Part shown: positions 43,101-51,151 of the stretch, in pieces | How positions within the stretch are numbered: the stretch's first letter is position 1 | How the letters are laid out: every line of letters begins with the position of its first letter | Source: Ancylobacter sonchi | Lineage (GTDB): Bacteria; Pseudomonadota; Alphaproteobacteria; Rhizobiales; Xanthobacteraceae | Length of the DNA stretch: 64,000 nt | Direction of reading: 5' to 3' | NCBI RefSeq assembly: GCF_018390695.1 | Contig: NZ_JAHBGF010000020.1 | Coordinates: 124,001-188,000, forward strand | Notes under the pieces: model-generated | The model's input: only the letters and a program-made list of their open reading frames with translations | Databases searched by the model: none | What the model was told of the DNA's origin: nothing | Position numbers and translations under genes: made by a program

Positions 43101-45718
43101 AATACCGAAGACGCGATCGGCAGGACGGCGGGAACCATGATCGTCATGATCATCAGCAAGGTGCCGACGAGCGCCGCCGGCATGGGAAACAGCCAGCATA
43201 GGCTCAGCCCCAGCAGGGTCAGCGGGGCCAGCGTGGAGCGGCGCAAATTGTCGAACATCTTCCAGCGACCGACCGGCGTCAGCGCGCGCCGTCCCACTCC
43301 CACACTGGAAATCCACGGAAGCAGCTGCCAGTCACCGCGTATCCAGCGATGCTGCCGCTTGGCGACAACGTCGTAGCGCGAGGGGAACTCCTCCACGACC
43401 TCGACGTCCGAGGCGAGGCCGGCGCGGGCAAACACGCCTTCGAAGAGGTCGTGGCTGAGCAGCGTGTTCTCCGGGATACGGCCGGCGAGAGACGCCTCGA
43501 AGGCATCGATGTCGTAAATTCCCTTGCCGGTGTAGGAGCCTTCGCCGAACAGGTCCTGATAGACGTCGGAGACCGCCGCGGCATAAGGGTCCATGCCACC
43601 GCCGCCGGAGATGACCCGCTGATAGAACGAGCCCTCGCTGCCGATAGGAAGCGAGGGAGTAACGCGCGGCTGGAGTATGCCGTGGCCCCCGACCACCCGT
43701 TGCCCGACGGCATCGAATTTCGGGCGGTTCAGCGGATGCGCCATCTTGCCGACCAGCCGGAGCGCGGCGTCGCGCGGCAGCCGCGTGTCGGCATCGAGCG
43801 TGATGACGTAGCGCACATCCTGCGGGACATGCGGGATCCGGCCACCGACGGGCAGGAAGGAGGTGTCGTCCGCGCCGCGCAGCAGGCGGTTGAGTTCATG
43901 CAGCTTGCCGCGCTTGCGTTCCCATCCCATCCATTTGCCTTCGCCTTGGTCGAACCGGCGACGGCGGTGCAGCAGGAGAAAGCGGTCACCCGCAGGGCCT
44001 GGGCCATAGCGCAGATTTAGCTGCTCGATCCCCTGCTCTGCGAGCTCCAACAGCGCCGCATCGCCCGGCAAGATCTCGGAATCGGCGTCTATACCGTCCG
44101 ACAGTAGGACGAAGGTGAGATCGCCGCCGATCCCGGAGAGAAAGTGGACCTCGAGCCTGTCGATCTGCTCCTGCAGGTCTGCCTCGCTGGTAAGCAGCGT
44201 CGGCACGGCGACGAGGGTGCGGAGGGACCCTGGAACGCCATCCGCGAGCTCGAGGCCGGGCAGAATGGTGGCGCCGAACATCCATGCCACGCCCCGGTTC
44301 ACCAGCGCGGTCGCCACCTCGCTTGTCGGGACGAAGCCGACGAGGGCGAAGACGGCCAGCCAGCTCCCGGAGAGACCGGCCGCGGAGAGAACCCAAAGTG
44401 CCACCCCGATCAGACTGAGCGTGACGGCGAGGATGGCGCCGACATATCCGCCAATGCCGAGGCGAATGCTGACGCGGCTCAAGCGCAGCCGAGGTGGCGG
44501 GCGGAAGTGGATGGCCTGTTCGAACGCGCGCCGCCCTTCGGCGATGAGATGGTAGCCGGGATCCTCTATGGGGTCGGCGTCCGCATGCTTCTGTGCCGGA
44601 GACGCCGCCAGTGCCGCGACCTCCAGCGCGCGCTTGGCGATGTCAAGCTCTGACAGCTCGGAGCCGCGGGCGAGTTGCTCAATCGCGCTGCGGTAGAGAT
44701 TGCGGGTGGGGAAATCCATCGAAGCGAAGGCACTGCCGGCTCGCAGTCTGTCGTCGACCAGGCTGACGCTCTCGAACAGGTCGGCCCAATCGATGTCGGA
44801 AATCAGCCGCATGCTGGTGATGACGTTTCGCACGCTTACATTGGAGGCGCCGAGCCGCTGTTGAGCATGCTGCACAACGCCGTCGACCGAAGCGCCCTGC
44901 GCTGCCAGCCGTGCCTCCAGCCATCCCAGTGCCGGCGTCGTTCGCGGGTCCTGGTCCCGGAGTCGCTTGACCAGCTGAGCGGCGAAGACCTCATCCAGCG
45001 GCCCCGGCGAGCGGGTCAGGATGTCCGCTTCGAGCGCTGAACGCGCTTCGCCCGAGATGAAAAGCCGGTCGGCCAGCAGGTCGGCCTCCCGGCGTGATCG
45101 GCGCCCGGTGGTGATCTGATCGGCGAGCCGGCGCAGGTTCTCGATGAGCACGATGCGCAGCGTGATTGCCACCGCCCACAGCTCGCCGATCGTCAGCGGC
45201 TGGACCTGCTGGTACGCCCCGATGAAGCGGCGCAGCGCCTCGGGATCGAAATGGCTGTCCGTGTGCGCGACATAGGCCCAGGCGAGGCCCAGCACTCGCG
45301 GGTAACCGGCGAACGGCCCTTCGGCGAGCTTCGGCAATTGTCGGTAATAGCCGGGCGGCAGGTCGTCTCGAATCTCGCGTATCTGCTCTTCGACGAGATG
45401 ATAATTGTCGAGCAGCCATTCGGCGGCGGGCACAACGCTCCGCCCGGCTTCGGCATCGGCCGCCGTCGCACGATAGGCGACGAGCAGGGCGCCGGCGTTG
45501 TTTTTCAGGCGGGCATGCAGGGAGGGGACGGATGGCGGCTGCGATGTGGTCGGTTGAGCCGCTGCCAGGCTCCGGGCATGCTGCTCCAGCCGCTCTGTGC
45601 CGAAGAGTTCCTCACGGATCGGCGCGGGATCATTCCAAGCGGAACCTTGCCATGCGCGTTTCCGCCACAACGAGATGTATGAACCGCAGCGACGGCGGAG
45701 ACTGGCGATTGGATTCAT
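37169..45718 (-). CDS. cyclic beta-1,2-glucan synthase
   Basis: This 2849-residue inner-membrane enzyme makes periplasmic cyclic beta-1,2-glucans from UDP-glucose, with a protein-linked intermediate, like NdvB/Cgs of Rhizobium and Brucella. Membrane helices lie at about 418-475, a GT84 glycosyltransferase core has DADTRL (642-647) and QHRWIRGDW (789-797), and more helices follow near 820-1000. The middle and C-terminal parts are the beta-glucan-modifying domains and a GH94-type glucan phosphorylase domain (to the end, with ITGAHGLPLMGIGDWNDGM-like active-site residues) that controls chain length. Length and order are normal. It has no close operon partner, and the 70 bp upstream separate it from a small gene on the same strand. 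Confidence 0.95.
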   Translation of the reverse strand: MNPIASLRRRCGSYISLWRKRAWQGSAWNDPAPIREELFGTERLEQHARSLAAAQPTTSQPPSVPSLHARLKNNAGALLVAYRATAADAEAGRSVVPAAEWLLDNYHLVEEQIREIRDDLPPGYYRQLPKLAEGPFAGYPRVLGLAWAYVAHTDSHFDPEALRRFIGAYQQVQPLTIGELWAVAITLRIVLIENLRRLADQITTGRRSRREADLLADRLFISGEARSALEADILTRSPGPLDEVFAAQLVKRLRDQDPRTTPALGWLEARLAAQGASVDGVVQHAQQRLGASNVSVRNVITSMRLISDIDWADLFESVSLVDDRLRAGSAFASMDFPTRNLYRSAIEQLARGSELSELDIAKRALEVAALAASPAQKHADADPIEDPGYHLIAEGRRAFEQAIHFRPPPRLRLSRVSIRLGIGGYVGAILAVTLSLIGVALWVLSAAGLSGSWLAVFALVGFVPTSEVATALVNRGVAWMFGATILPGLELADGVPGSLRTLVAVPTLLTSEADLQEQIDRLEVHFLSGIGGDLTFVLLSDGIDADSEILPGDAALLELAEQGIEQLNLRYGPGPAGDRFLLLHRRRRFDQGEGKWMGWERKRGKLHELNRLLRGADDTSFLPVGGRIPHVPQDVRYVITLDADTRLPRDAALRLVGKMAHPLNRPKFDAVGQRVVGGHGILQPRVTPSLPIGSEGSFYQRVISGGGGMDPYAAAVSDVYQDLFGEGSYTGKGIYDIDAFEASLAGRIPENTLLSHDLFEGVFARAGLASDVEVVEEFPSRYDVVAKRQHRWIRGDWQLLPWISSVGVGRRALTPVGRWKMFDNLRRSTLAPLTLLGLSLCWLFPMPAALVGTLLMIMTIMVPAVLPIASSVFPRHPDVRLRSHLARLVAELQLAASQTLLSLVFLADQAWRAGDAAMRTLVRLLVTRRHLLEWTTAAKSSAVPRLDVLGFYRQMASGTLLALAMTAGALVLALASWPLILPFALLWLGAPLMAQWASRSPRVPQHLDLADTDARDLRLIARRTWRYFETFVTPAENMLPPDNFQEEPKPIVAHRTSPTNIGLYLLSAVAARDFGWTGTIETIERLEATFASLKQLPRFRGHFFNWYGTQDLAALPPAYVSSVDSGNLAGHLIALANACEEWRDAPIGVNARAGIADALALARQAMTALPMVGNAQGQALAAGLDEIDAQLNGVQTLEATAPILKRLADRAHRVAQEILPATGGDGTTDIAYWIETIGRAVNEYQRDHLQLLAAPAATKLRLTALADTARTMAMEMDFAFLLDPERKLLSIGYSLADNGLDPSCYDLLASEARLASLFAIAKGDAPTRHWFRLGRLATPLGNGSALISWSGSMFEYLMPSLVMRAPAGSVLEQTNRLVVERQQSYARSLGVPWGMSESAYNARDIEFTYQYANFGVPGLGLKRGLSESVVVAPYATGLASMADPERARQNYARLAELGAQGRYGFYEALDFTRSRLPEDESVAIVRSFMAHHQGMTIVAIANTLLGGEMRARFHREPMIRASELLLQERSPRDVVVARPRAEEVRAAAVDARSEAATVRRLVAPTAGAPITHLLSNGGYAVMMTASGGGYSRWRDIAVTRWREDATRDDWGSFVFLRDMRSGNVWSATTQPMAGGASESDVVFGEDHAEFIRHDVGLTTTMDVIVSGEHNGEVRRVSLTNSGRLTRKIELTSYAELVLTTPATDEAHPAFAKMFVETEHLPEFGALLATRRLRTPGEPQIWAAHFAVVEGEIAATPQYETDRGRFIGRGRDVGTADAMSGRLSLSNTVGTVLDPIFSLRQSVRIAPGKVARVAFWTVVASSRAELLDLIDTHHDRSAFDRAKTLAWTQAQVQLRHLDVNVEEAADFQRLAAPLLYADGRFRSPSETILRGAGPQSGLWQHSISGDLPIVLLRIDDIEDIAQVRQLLRAHEYWRMKRLAVDLVIINERSSSYVQDLQIAIETAVRTNASRPLLGEEPARGAVYVLRADLMSVEARALVQSVARVVLPARRGAIVDQLARVYRAPHPPAIRRRDHNLTSMHGPVPSPEPPTLEFFNGLGGFDKGGREYVTVLAQDRTTPAPWINVVANAGFGFQISAEGSGYTWSANSRENQITQWSNDAVADPVGEAFYVRDEATGDVWSPTARPIRDDGIYVARHGFGYSRFEHEANGVALDLLQFVPLGDPIKISRLKLTNLTDRPRQLSITGYAEWVLGTSRGASAPFIATEIDPQNGVMLARNHWSAAFGSRIAFTDLAGRQTAWTADRTEFLGRDGGPASPLGLASMAPLSGRTGAGLDPCAALQTVVELGIGETVEVVSFIGQCGSVDEVRALVARYRQADLDAVLASVSDHWTAVLGTVQVKTPDRAMDIMLNGWLLYQTLACRITARSAFYQASGAYGFRDQLQDGMALTLALPKETRSHLLRAAGRQFVDGDVQHWWLPQSGQGVRTRISDDHVWLAFAAATYIESSGDAAILDERVPYLDGPQLRPEEHEHFFQPMLADETASLFEHCACGLEHALSLTGAHGLPLMGIGDWNDGMNRVGEGGKGESVWLGWLLIRTIDIFAPLAEARDPERARRWRAHAASVRRALERSAWDGEWYRRATFDDGTWLGSKDSRECRIDSIAQSWAVLSGAADALRAGIAMTSLERHLIRRDEGLALLFTPPFDRTPLDPGYIKGYPPGLRENGGQYSHAAMWAVLAFAKLGAGDKAHELFALLNPINHARTPEETERYKVEPYVVAADIYSVAPHIGRGGWTWYTGSAGWMHRAGIEGILGIRREGGVLVVAPCIPSAWPGFAATVTLDGAVCTIEVRAMGKGDSDGPYSVLDGIRIPLPDKSARILLDGLNHDLLMIV

Positions 45719-45788
45719 ATATGCCTTCCGGTCAAGAATACGCGAGAGGCATGGGCAGGCTGATGCCTATCTCCGTAGGATGTAATGG

Positions 45789-46157
45789 CTACAGGCGACG
45801 AATCGGGAATCGGGTCGGTTCGCGTGCCGGCCGCGGCGCGTGCCAGCCCGATCGTCGGCGCCAGTCGGCTGCCATCGGCAATTCACCGTGGACATCGACA
45901 TGAGCCGCACTGTCGTCCCGCGAAAGGTGCCTCTCGGAGAACTGCAGGCTGAGCACCCGTCCCTCGGCGGTCCGCAAGCGCAAATCGACGCGCCCGAACA
46001 CTTCCCTGAGCGTCGATGCCGACAAGCGAATCTCCCCGCAGCTTGTCACCCGGCCGGAGTTCGAGAGGTAGCCATCGAAATCATATTGCACTGGTGCGAC
46101 CGACGCGTTTCCGCACAGGAGAAGGCCGGTCCCGCGAAGTCCGCCGAGATAGTCCAT
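45789..46157 (-). CDS. conserved small hypothetical protein
   Basis: The start is ATG 46157 (MDYLGGLRGTGLLLCGNASV) behind AGGGAT. The 122-residue product is beta-rich with a GEIRLSASTLREVFGRVDLR segment and a RHLSRDDSAAHVDVHGELP tail, a layout I recall from small Rhizobiales hypotheticals that sit near DUF-type and Csp genes. Its function is unknown. It ends 70 bp upstream of the glucan synthase start on the same strand and could be co-transcribed with it. Confidence 0.6.
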   Translation of the reverse strand: MDYLGGLRGTGLLLCGNASVAPVQYDFDGYLSNSGRVTSCGEIRLSASTLREVFGRVDLRLRTAEGRVLSLQFSERHLSRDDSAAHVDVHGELPMAADWRRRSGWHAPRPAREPTRFPIRRL

Positions 46158-46189
46158 GGTCGATATCCCTGGGTACAAGGCCAGGCGTC

Positions 46190-46437
46190 GAGGTCGACCT
46201 TCCGCGCCTTCGTCAATTCGTTGGCGATGACGTTAAAAACTCGGCCGAAATCGCCAGGCAGAGTGAGGCGGGCCGCTGTGTCGTGACGGGACAGCAATAG
46301 GCGGGGAAGGAAATGCCAGGAACTTCCTCCTCGTCGATCACCAGCCGGCAGATGCCGGCAGGCTGTAGCTGCTCAAGCTTGCTCGGCTTGAGCGGATGCC
46401 TGGACGTGCCCGTGGTTTCCTTGCCACGAATGGTCAT
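46190..46437 (-). pseudogene. small hypothetical gene broken by a frameshift
   Basis: From ATG 46437 the frame reads MTIRGKETTGTSRHPLKPSK and then LVIDEEEVPGISFPAY, which matches a small Rhizobiales family from memory. The expected C-terminal part (RVFNVIANELTKARKVDLDA) continues in another frame beginning near 46300. A single indel near 46285-46300 would join them. Whether the break is a real mutation or a sequencing error cannot be told here. Confidence 0.45.
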
Positions 46438-46446
46438 GTCAGCATC

Positions 46447-46575
46447 TCACCCCTTCTTCTTTGGCAACGCGATCGGCGCGGACATTCCCTTCACGAGGAC
46501 GGGAGCAGCCACAGGCTCCTTTTTCTTCTTCGGCTTCTTCGCTTCTCGATTGCCGCGCAACTGACCCTTGGCCAT
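46447..46575 (-). CDS. small lysine-rich protein of 42 residues
   Basis: ATG 46575 to TGA 46447 encodes MAKGQLRGNREAKKPKKKKE followed by a PVAAP linker and ends in PKKKG. The MAKGQxRxNRExKKPK opening is a recurring Rhizobiales small-protein pattern. It is highly basic and likely binds nucleic acid or the ribosome; no function is established. It is in a small-gene array between the frameshifted gene and the cold-shock gene, all on one strand, separated from csp by an intrinsic terminator. Confidence 0.7.
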   Translation of the reverse strand: MAKGQLRGNREAKKPKKKKEPVAAPVLVKGMSAPIALPKKKG

Positions 46576-46619
46576 GGCCGTCTTCCTTCATGCTGCATTG
46601 ATCTGTATCCGACGGCACG

Positions 46620-46650
46620 AAAAACCCCGCGACCTCGGGGGGGCGCGGGG
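46620..46650 (-). terminator. rho-independent terminator downstream of the cold-shock gene
   Basis: On the minus strand ccccgcg (46650-46644) pairs with cgcgggg (46631-46625) over a 12-nt loop and is followed by five T residues at 46624-46620. It lies 130 bp after the csp stop. Confidence 0.8.
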
Positions 46651-46778
46651 CCAATAGACGCTGGGCGCCTCGGCTCGCTTCGGCATCGCTCGTTGAGGTC
46701 GCCGGTACATCCGTGGTCGACCGGAAGACGATGACCTTGTCGGCGGGCCTGAAGTTCGGCGCCACCAACACCATGCAA

Positions 46779-46991
46779 TCAGCTCAACGACTGGAGCTTG
46801 TCGGCGGTCATCTTGCCGCTTTTCTTGTCGGGGATAAGCTCGAAGCCCACCTTCTGACCTTCTCGCAGCTCGCTCAGACCGGCACGTTCTACGGCACTGA
46901 TGTGAACGAACGCATCGCTGCCACCGCTATCCGGCGCGATGAATCCAAAGCCCTTCTGGGCATTGAACCATTTTACGGTTCCCGTGGTCAT
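46779..46991 (-). CDS. cold-shock protein (CspA family)
   Basis: This 70-residue single cold-shock domain protein has RNP1 KGFGFIAPD (residues 13-21) and RNP2 AFVHISAV (27-34), an OB fold that binds single-stranded RNA/DNA and melts RNA structure at low temperature or in stationary phase. Length and motifs are normal. It is monocistronic, with a terminator downstream and an AT-rich leader upstream. Confidence 0.96.
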   Translation of the reverse strand: MTTGTVKWFNAQKGFGFIAPDSGGSDAFVHISAVERAGLSELREGQKVGFELIPDKKSGKMTADKLQSLS

Positions 46992-47329
46992 GGGATACCC
47001 TTTCGCAATCGTAATTCTGGCTTACCTGCAAATATACAGGCCGTCGAAATCGCATTTTCAGGAAAAGAGAACATAACAGTGCGGAAATAAATTCCGCGAG
47101 ATGGATGTTCATCTTGCCGTTTATCGACCCAACCAATATGTATCTCGGAACGGAATATTGCAAGGACAATGAATTTTTAAATCAACGAAGTTGGAAATTT
47201 CCGGCCAGAATTGAGAAAAACAAAGGGAATGAGCCGGAATCCTTTCCGTGACGTCGGTGGCCCCAAAGCACATAGGTGGACAGCGGCCAATGCATCGATG
47301 CCGCCGAGGGATACCCAAGGGGAAATTCA
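46992..47329. promoter_or_regulatory. 338-bp divergent intergenic region of csp and transglutaminase gene
   Basis: No gene is seen. The part next to csp (46992-47200) is AT-rich for this genome (for example ttctgg and ataacagtgcgg) and probably holds the long 5' leader typical of cold-shock genes. The last 60 bp contain the promoter and ribosome site (aagggga) of the transglutaminase-like gene. Confidence 0.35.
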
Positions 47330-48193
47330 ATGATCACATTGCGAATTCGCCACCGGACCACCTACGGCTACAATCGGCCGGTGAGCCTGCGCCCACACCG
47401 CCTCATGCTTCGTCCTCGCGAAAGCCGGGAGCTTCGCCTGCGTTCGATGAAGCTCACGGTGGAGCCGCAGGCGATGGTGACATGGGCGCATGACGTGGCC
47501 GGCAACATGGTGGCAACCGCTACCTTCCAGGTTATGACGGACAAGCTGATCATTGAAAGCGTCACGGAGCTTGAACTCGATGCTGTGGAATGGCCGGTCT
47601 TCGACGTTGCCGCTTCGGCGATCTTTCATCCTTTCCAGTACAGTGCGGATGAGCGGACCGATCTCGGCGCGCTGTCCGTTCCCCAGCATCCCGATCCGGT
47701 AGGACGACTACAGACATGGAGTGAAGCCTTCGTCTGCAGCACGCCGACGGACACGCTCGCGCTTCTGAAGGATATCAATGCCGGTATCCTGGAATGGATC
47801 TCCTATCAGGAGCGCGAGGATGAGGGCACCCAATCGCCGATCCAAACCTTGGACCGTGGATGGGGATCTTGTCGCGACATGGCCGTGCTTTTCATCGAGG
47901 CGGTCCGGACGCTGGGCTTTGCGGGTCGGATCGTGTCGGGTTATCTGCACAACCCCTCCCTGGAGATAACAGGGTCGGCAGGCATGGGAACGACCCATGC
48001 TTGGGCGGAGGTCTATGTACCTGGCGCCGGCTGGATCACATTCGACCCGACGAACCGTAGCGTTGGTGGGGCAAATTTAATACCCGTCGCGGTGGGGCGG
48101 GACATCCGGCAGGTGATGCCGGTGGTCGGCGAGTTCATCGGTATGAGCGATGCCTTCGACGCCATGTCCATTGAGGTGTCCGTCCAGGCATAG
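47330..48193 (+). CDS. transglutaminase-like cysteine protease family protein
   Basis: The start is ATG 47330 behind aaggggaa. The 287-residue product has an N-terminal beta-rich domain ([20 protein letters not shown], the SpyTGA-like region) and the transglutaminase core with the catalytic triad visible: Cys in [12 protein letters not shown], His in [11 protein letters not shown] and Asp in TFDPTNR. In bacteria such enzymes are proteases or transamidases, sometimes in cyanophycin/peptide contexts. No signal peptide is seen, so it is cytoplasmic. It stands alone. Confidence 0.85.
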   Translation: MITLRIRHRTTYGYNRPVSLRPHRLMLRPRESRELRLRSMKLTVEPQAMVTWAHDVAGNMVATATFQVMTDKLIIESVTELELDAVEWPVFDVAASAIFHPFQYSADERTDLGALSVPQHPDPVGRLQTWSEAFVCSTPTDTLALLKDINAGILEWISYQEREDEGTQSPIQTLDRGWGSCRDMAVLFIEAVRTLGFAGRIVSGYLHNPSLEITGSAGMGTTHAWAEVYVPGAGWITFDPTNRSVGGANLIPVAVGRDIRQVMPVVGEFIGMSDAFDAMSIEVSVQA

Positions 48194-48483
48194 GCGCTTC
48201 GTCTCGTCTCACCAACCACCCTTCCATCGCTCGCGCCAAGGGAAGTATCGCCTTCAAGGCGGTGCACCGCCAGGCGTCGTCCCCGAAATTTAGACGTCCG
48301 CTCTTGGTCAAGGCGCGAACTGCCGCTTTTGGCGCAACAGGCACGGCCAGCCCAGGCGAGAGGGGGAGATCGTGACATGAATGTCATGAGCAGTCCCGCT
48401 CTCCCGCGGGACCGAGTCGCCGTTTGCGGCTCCTAAACCTCTTGCGGGTCATGTTCGGCCCGGTCTGCAACCGGAGGCGCGAT

Positions 48484-49179
48484 GTGGAAACGTCCCTGTA
48501 TGAGCCCGTCAAACGCTTCCTCGAGCAACTCGGCTACGCCGTCAAAGGCGAGGTCGGGCATTGCGACATGGTCGGCCTGCGGGACGATGATGCGGTGGTG
48601 GTGATCTGCGAACTGAAGATGGCGTTCAATCTTGAACTCATCCTGCAGGGCGTCGACCGGGCAAGCGCCGGCGACGAAATCTGGCTGGCGGCGCAACTTT
48701 CCGTCCGCGGCAAGGGGCGGGAGAGCGATGCGCGTTATCGCAATCTGTGCCGACGGCTCGGCTTCGGGTTGCTGGGCGTTTCCAACTCCGGCCGCGTCGA
48801 CATCCTTGTCTCCCCGATAGCACCAATGCCACGCAAGGATCCCCGCCGGCGCTCAAGGCTGGTGGATGAGCACAAGCGACGCCAGGGCGATCCGGTGGCC
48901 GGCGGCGGCACGCGCAAGCCGATCATGACGGCCTATCGCCAGCAGGCACTCGCCTGCGCCGCCGCGATGGCATGCGCTCCGCAGCGGCCCCGCGATCTCA
49001 AGGCGTCATTTCCCGATGCGCAGAAAATCCTGCGCCGGAATGTCTATGGCTGGTTCGAGAGATCGGAGCGCGGCGTCTATGCCCTGACCGAAACGGGGCG
49101 GAGCGCGCTGGCAGCATGGGGCCCGGCCTTGCCCGCATGCGCTGACGACGAAGGGATGAATAGAAGCAACGTTGCATAA
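48484..49179 (+). CDS. DUF2161 family protein (PD-(D/E)XK nuclease-like)
   Basis: GTG 48484 is chosen because a GGAGG lies 7 bases upstream and the product then begins METSLYEPVKRFLEQLGYAV, the family start. The 231-residue protein shows GHCDMVGLRDDDAVVVICEL followed by K-M, the D...ExK core of the restriction-endonuclease-like fold, and a C-terminal winged-helix-like part. The family is called DUF2161, sometimes annotated as phosphodiesterase. A nucleic-acid role is likely; no partner gene is seen. Confidence 0.75.
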   Translation: METSLYEPVKRFLEQLGYAVKGEVGHCDMVGLRDDDAVVVICELKMAFNLELILQGVDRASAGDEIWLAAQLSVRGKGRESDARYRNLCRRLGFGLLGVSNSGRVDILVSPIAPMPRKDPRRRSRLVDEHKRRQGDPVAGGGTRKPIMTAYRQQALACAAAMACAPQRPRDLKASFPDAQKILRRNVYGWFERSERGVYALTETGRSALAAWGPALPACADDEGMNRSNVA

Positions 49180-49335
49180 GCGAGTTGCACCGCGCGACGC
49201 CGGCTGTCGGGCGACCGTCCAAGTTCGGCTTCTGACGCTCAACGACAAGGCGGCTTGCACTGGGTATGGCAAACATCGGCGACAAAGACGGAGCCAGCTC
49301 CTTTTGCCGAGCAGGCCTTTTGGGATACGTGACGG

Positions 49336-49761
49336 TCAACCAGCCGGCGTGAAGCGGAGAGTGCCGGCTCGGCGCGTTGCCTTTCCGGTGTCGCTCGTGT
49401 GGTTGACGCCGTCCATCACGGGAACCTCGGAGAAATCGAACGGGCTCATTCCGTCCAGGCAAGCGACATTTACGGCATACAGGTTCTGATTGGATCGTCG
49501 TTGATGGTGCGTATAGATCCCGCAGCGAGAACAGAAGAAGTGCTGCGCTGATCCAGTATGGAAACGGTAGGTCGTCAGCACCTCCTCGCCCTGCAGGATG
49601 TCGACCCCGCCCATTTCAGCCATCACGACGACGGCACCACGCATGCGACAGTAGGAGCAGGTGCAGCGCCGGATCGAGTTGAAGCCGTCGCTGAGCGACA
49701 CCTCGAAGCGCACCGCGCCGCAATGGCATCGGCCAGCCCGGACGTTTGTGTTGCTCACCAT
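49336..49761 (-). CDS. GFA/CENP-V family zinc protein
   Basis: This 141-residue protein has the GFA fold with zinc ligands CHCGAVRF (residues 12-19), CTCSYCRMRGA and CSRCGIYTHH. The family includes glutathione-dependent formaldehyde-activating enzyme, which speeds formation of S-hydroxymethylglutathione, but most members are of unknown substrate. It stands alone; the 110 bp to the MFS gene contain no gene. Confidence 0.85.
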   Translation of the reverse strand: MVSNTNVRAGRCHCGAVRFEVSLSDGFNSIRRCTCSYCRMRGAVVVMAEMGGVDILQGEEVLTTYRFHTGSAQHFFCSRCGIYTHHQRRSNQNLYAVNVACLDGMSPFDFSEVPVMDGVNHTSDTGKATRRAGTLRFTPAG

Positions 49762-49872
49762 GTTGTCGCTCGTCCTATTTTCATCGCGCGTCGGCCTTAG
49801 GAAACTGCGTTTGAAAAGTGCATCGCCTCATACCGTGACCGGCAACCTCAAGCGCAACGGGATGATTGCCGC

Positions 49873-51078
49873 TCATCGCCTTGCGAGCCTCGGCCCGAGG
49901 GCGAGGGCGAGTGGCAGGTTCGCCAGTGCAGCGGCGGCGGTTCCCAGCGTCGCGACGACCGGCCCCGCCTGATCGCCCACCACGCCGAACAGCAGCGGCG
50001 ACAGTGCTCCAGAGCCGATCACGCCCGTGTAGAAGATGGCGAAGGCGCGCTCGGTCCGGTCGGTGGGCGCCAGCTCCGGCACGGTGCCGTAGAGTACCGA
50101 GGAGGTGCCGTTCAGCGTGAGCCCGAGCAGCGGCAGGATGACCAGCAGCGGCAGGAGCGGCAGGGCGGCGGCGAGCGCGATCATCAGTGCCGTAAGCCCC
50201 TCGGTGCACAGGGTAACGCCGACGACACCCCAGCGCTGCGCGAGCCAGCCGCAGGCGAGCTTGCCGGCCGCTCCGCCCAGGAAGACGAGGGCAAGGGCGG
50301 TGCCGATGAGCGGCTGCGAGGCCCCTTTGAGCTGCAGCAGAAACGGCAGGAAGGTCAGGAAGCCCATGCGCACGCCGGTGTCGATCACCCCGATCGCCAG
50401 CAGCAGCGGGAAACCACGTCCGTCGCGGCGTGGCACTTCCCGCGTGGAGGTGGGCGGCGATGGCGTCGGCTCGATCCTGGGCATTGACAGTGTGAGCAGG
50501 GCCGCGACAACGATCCCCGCCAGCGCGAGCAGCCACAAGGCCGGCCGCCACGGCGCGAACGACAGGCCGAAGGACAGCGCGGCCGGAATGAGAGCCTTTC
50601 CGAGATCGCCGCTGAAATTATAGGTGCCGAGCGGCCCGCGCGCCGCCGTCCCATAGGCACGCGACACCGCGCTGGAGGCGATCGGATGCTGGACGCTGGA
50701 ACCGGCGCCGGAGACGAACAGCGCGACGCAGAGCCCCATCGCGCCGCCGCTGAACCCGGCGAGGGCATAGCCCGCTGCGGCGAGCGCCGTCCCGAGGATC
50801 AGCACGGCCCGGCCGCCGACATGATCGGCAAGCCAGCTCGCGGGCACCTGCAACACGGCCATGGCGCCGGCATAGAGGCCGCGAAGCATCGCAAGAGCAA
50901 CATAGTCGAGCCCGAACTCGGCCCGCCAGACCGGAAGGAGCACGTAGATGGCGTCGGTGTAGCCGTCGTGCAGGGCGTGGGCGAGGCCGGCGAGAGCCAG
51001 AGTGCGCCGGCGGGACTGCGACGTCTGCGACAGCGCCGACGGCTCGGCGGAAGTGGCTATGCTGGATGAATTTGTCAC
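49873..51078 (-). CDS. MFS transporter (fosmidomycin-resistance-like)
   Basis: The product of 401 residues starts at GTG 51078. It has 12 membrane helices; the N-terminal AHALHDGYTDAIYVLLPVW segment and GRLxG-like loop (ADHVGGRAVLI) are close to the Fsr efflux subfamily. Members export fosmidomycin and other small anions. It is divergent from a LysR gene with 73 bp between starts, which points to control of the transporter by that regulator. Confidence 0.85.
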   Translation of the reverse strand: MTNSSSIATSAEPSALSQTSQSRRRTLALAGLAHALHDGYTDAIYVLLPVWRAEFGLDYVALAMLRGLYAGAMAVLQVPASWLADHVGGRAVLILGTALAAAGYALAGFSGGAMGLCVALFVSGAGSSVQHPIASSAVSRAYGTAARGPLGTYNFSGDLGKALIPAALSFGLSFAPWRPALWLLALAGIVVAALLTLSMPRIEPTPSPPTSTREVPRRDGRGFPLLLAIGVIDTGVRMGFLTFLPFLLQLKGASQPLIGTALALVFLGGAAGKLACGWLAQRWGVVGVTLCTEGLTALMIALAAALPLLPLLVILPLLGLTLNGTSSVLYGTVPELAPTDRTERAFAIFYTGVIGSGALSPLLFGVVGDQAGPVVATLGTAAAALANLPLALALGPRLARR

Positions 51079-51151
51079 GTCAGCACTCTGCGCCTGCTAG
51101 AATACCGCATGCAAACGACTAATTCGGCTGTTCGATGTTAGAAAAACTCAT

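Noticed and set aside
37190..45682. Many frames of 60-360 codons opposite the glucan synthase
   Set aside because: All are antisense shadows of one continuous 2849-codon gene with the expected domains.
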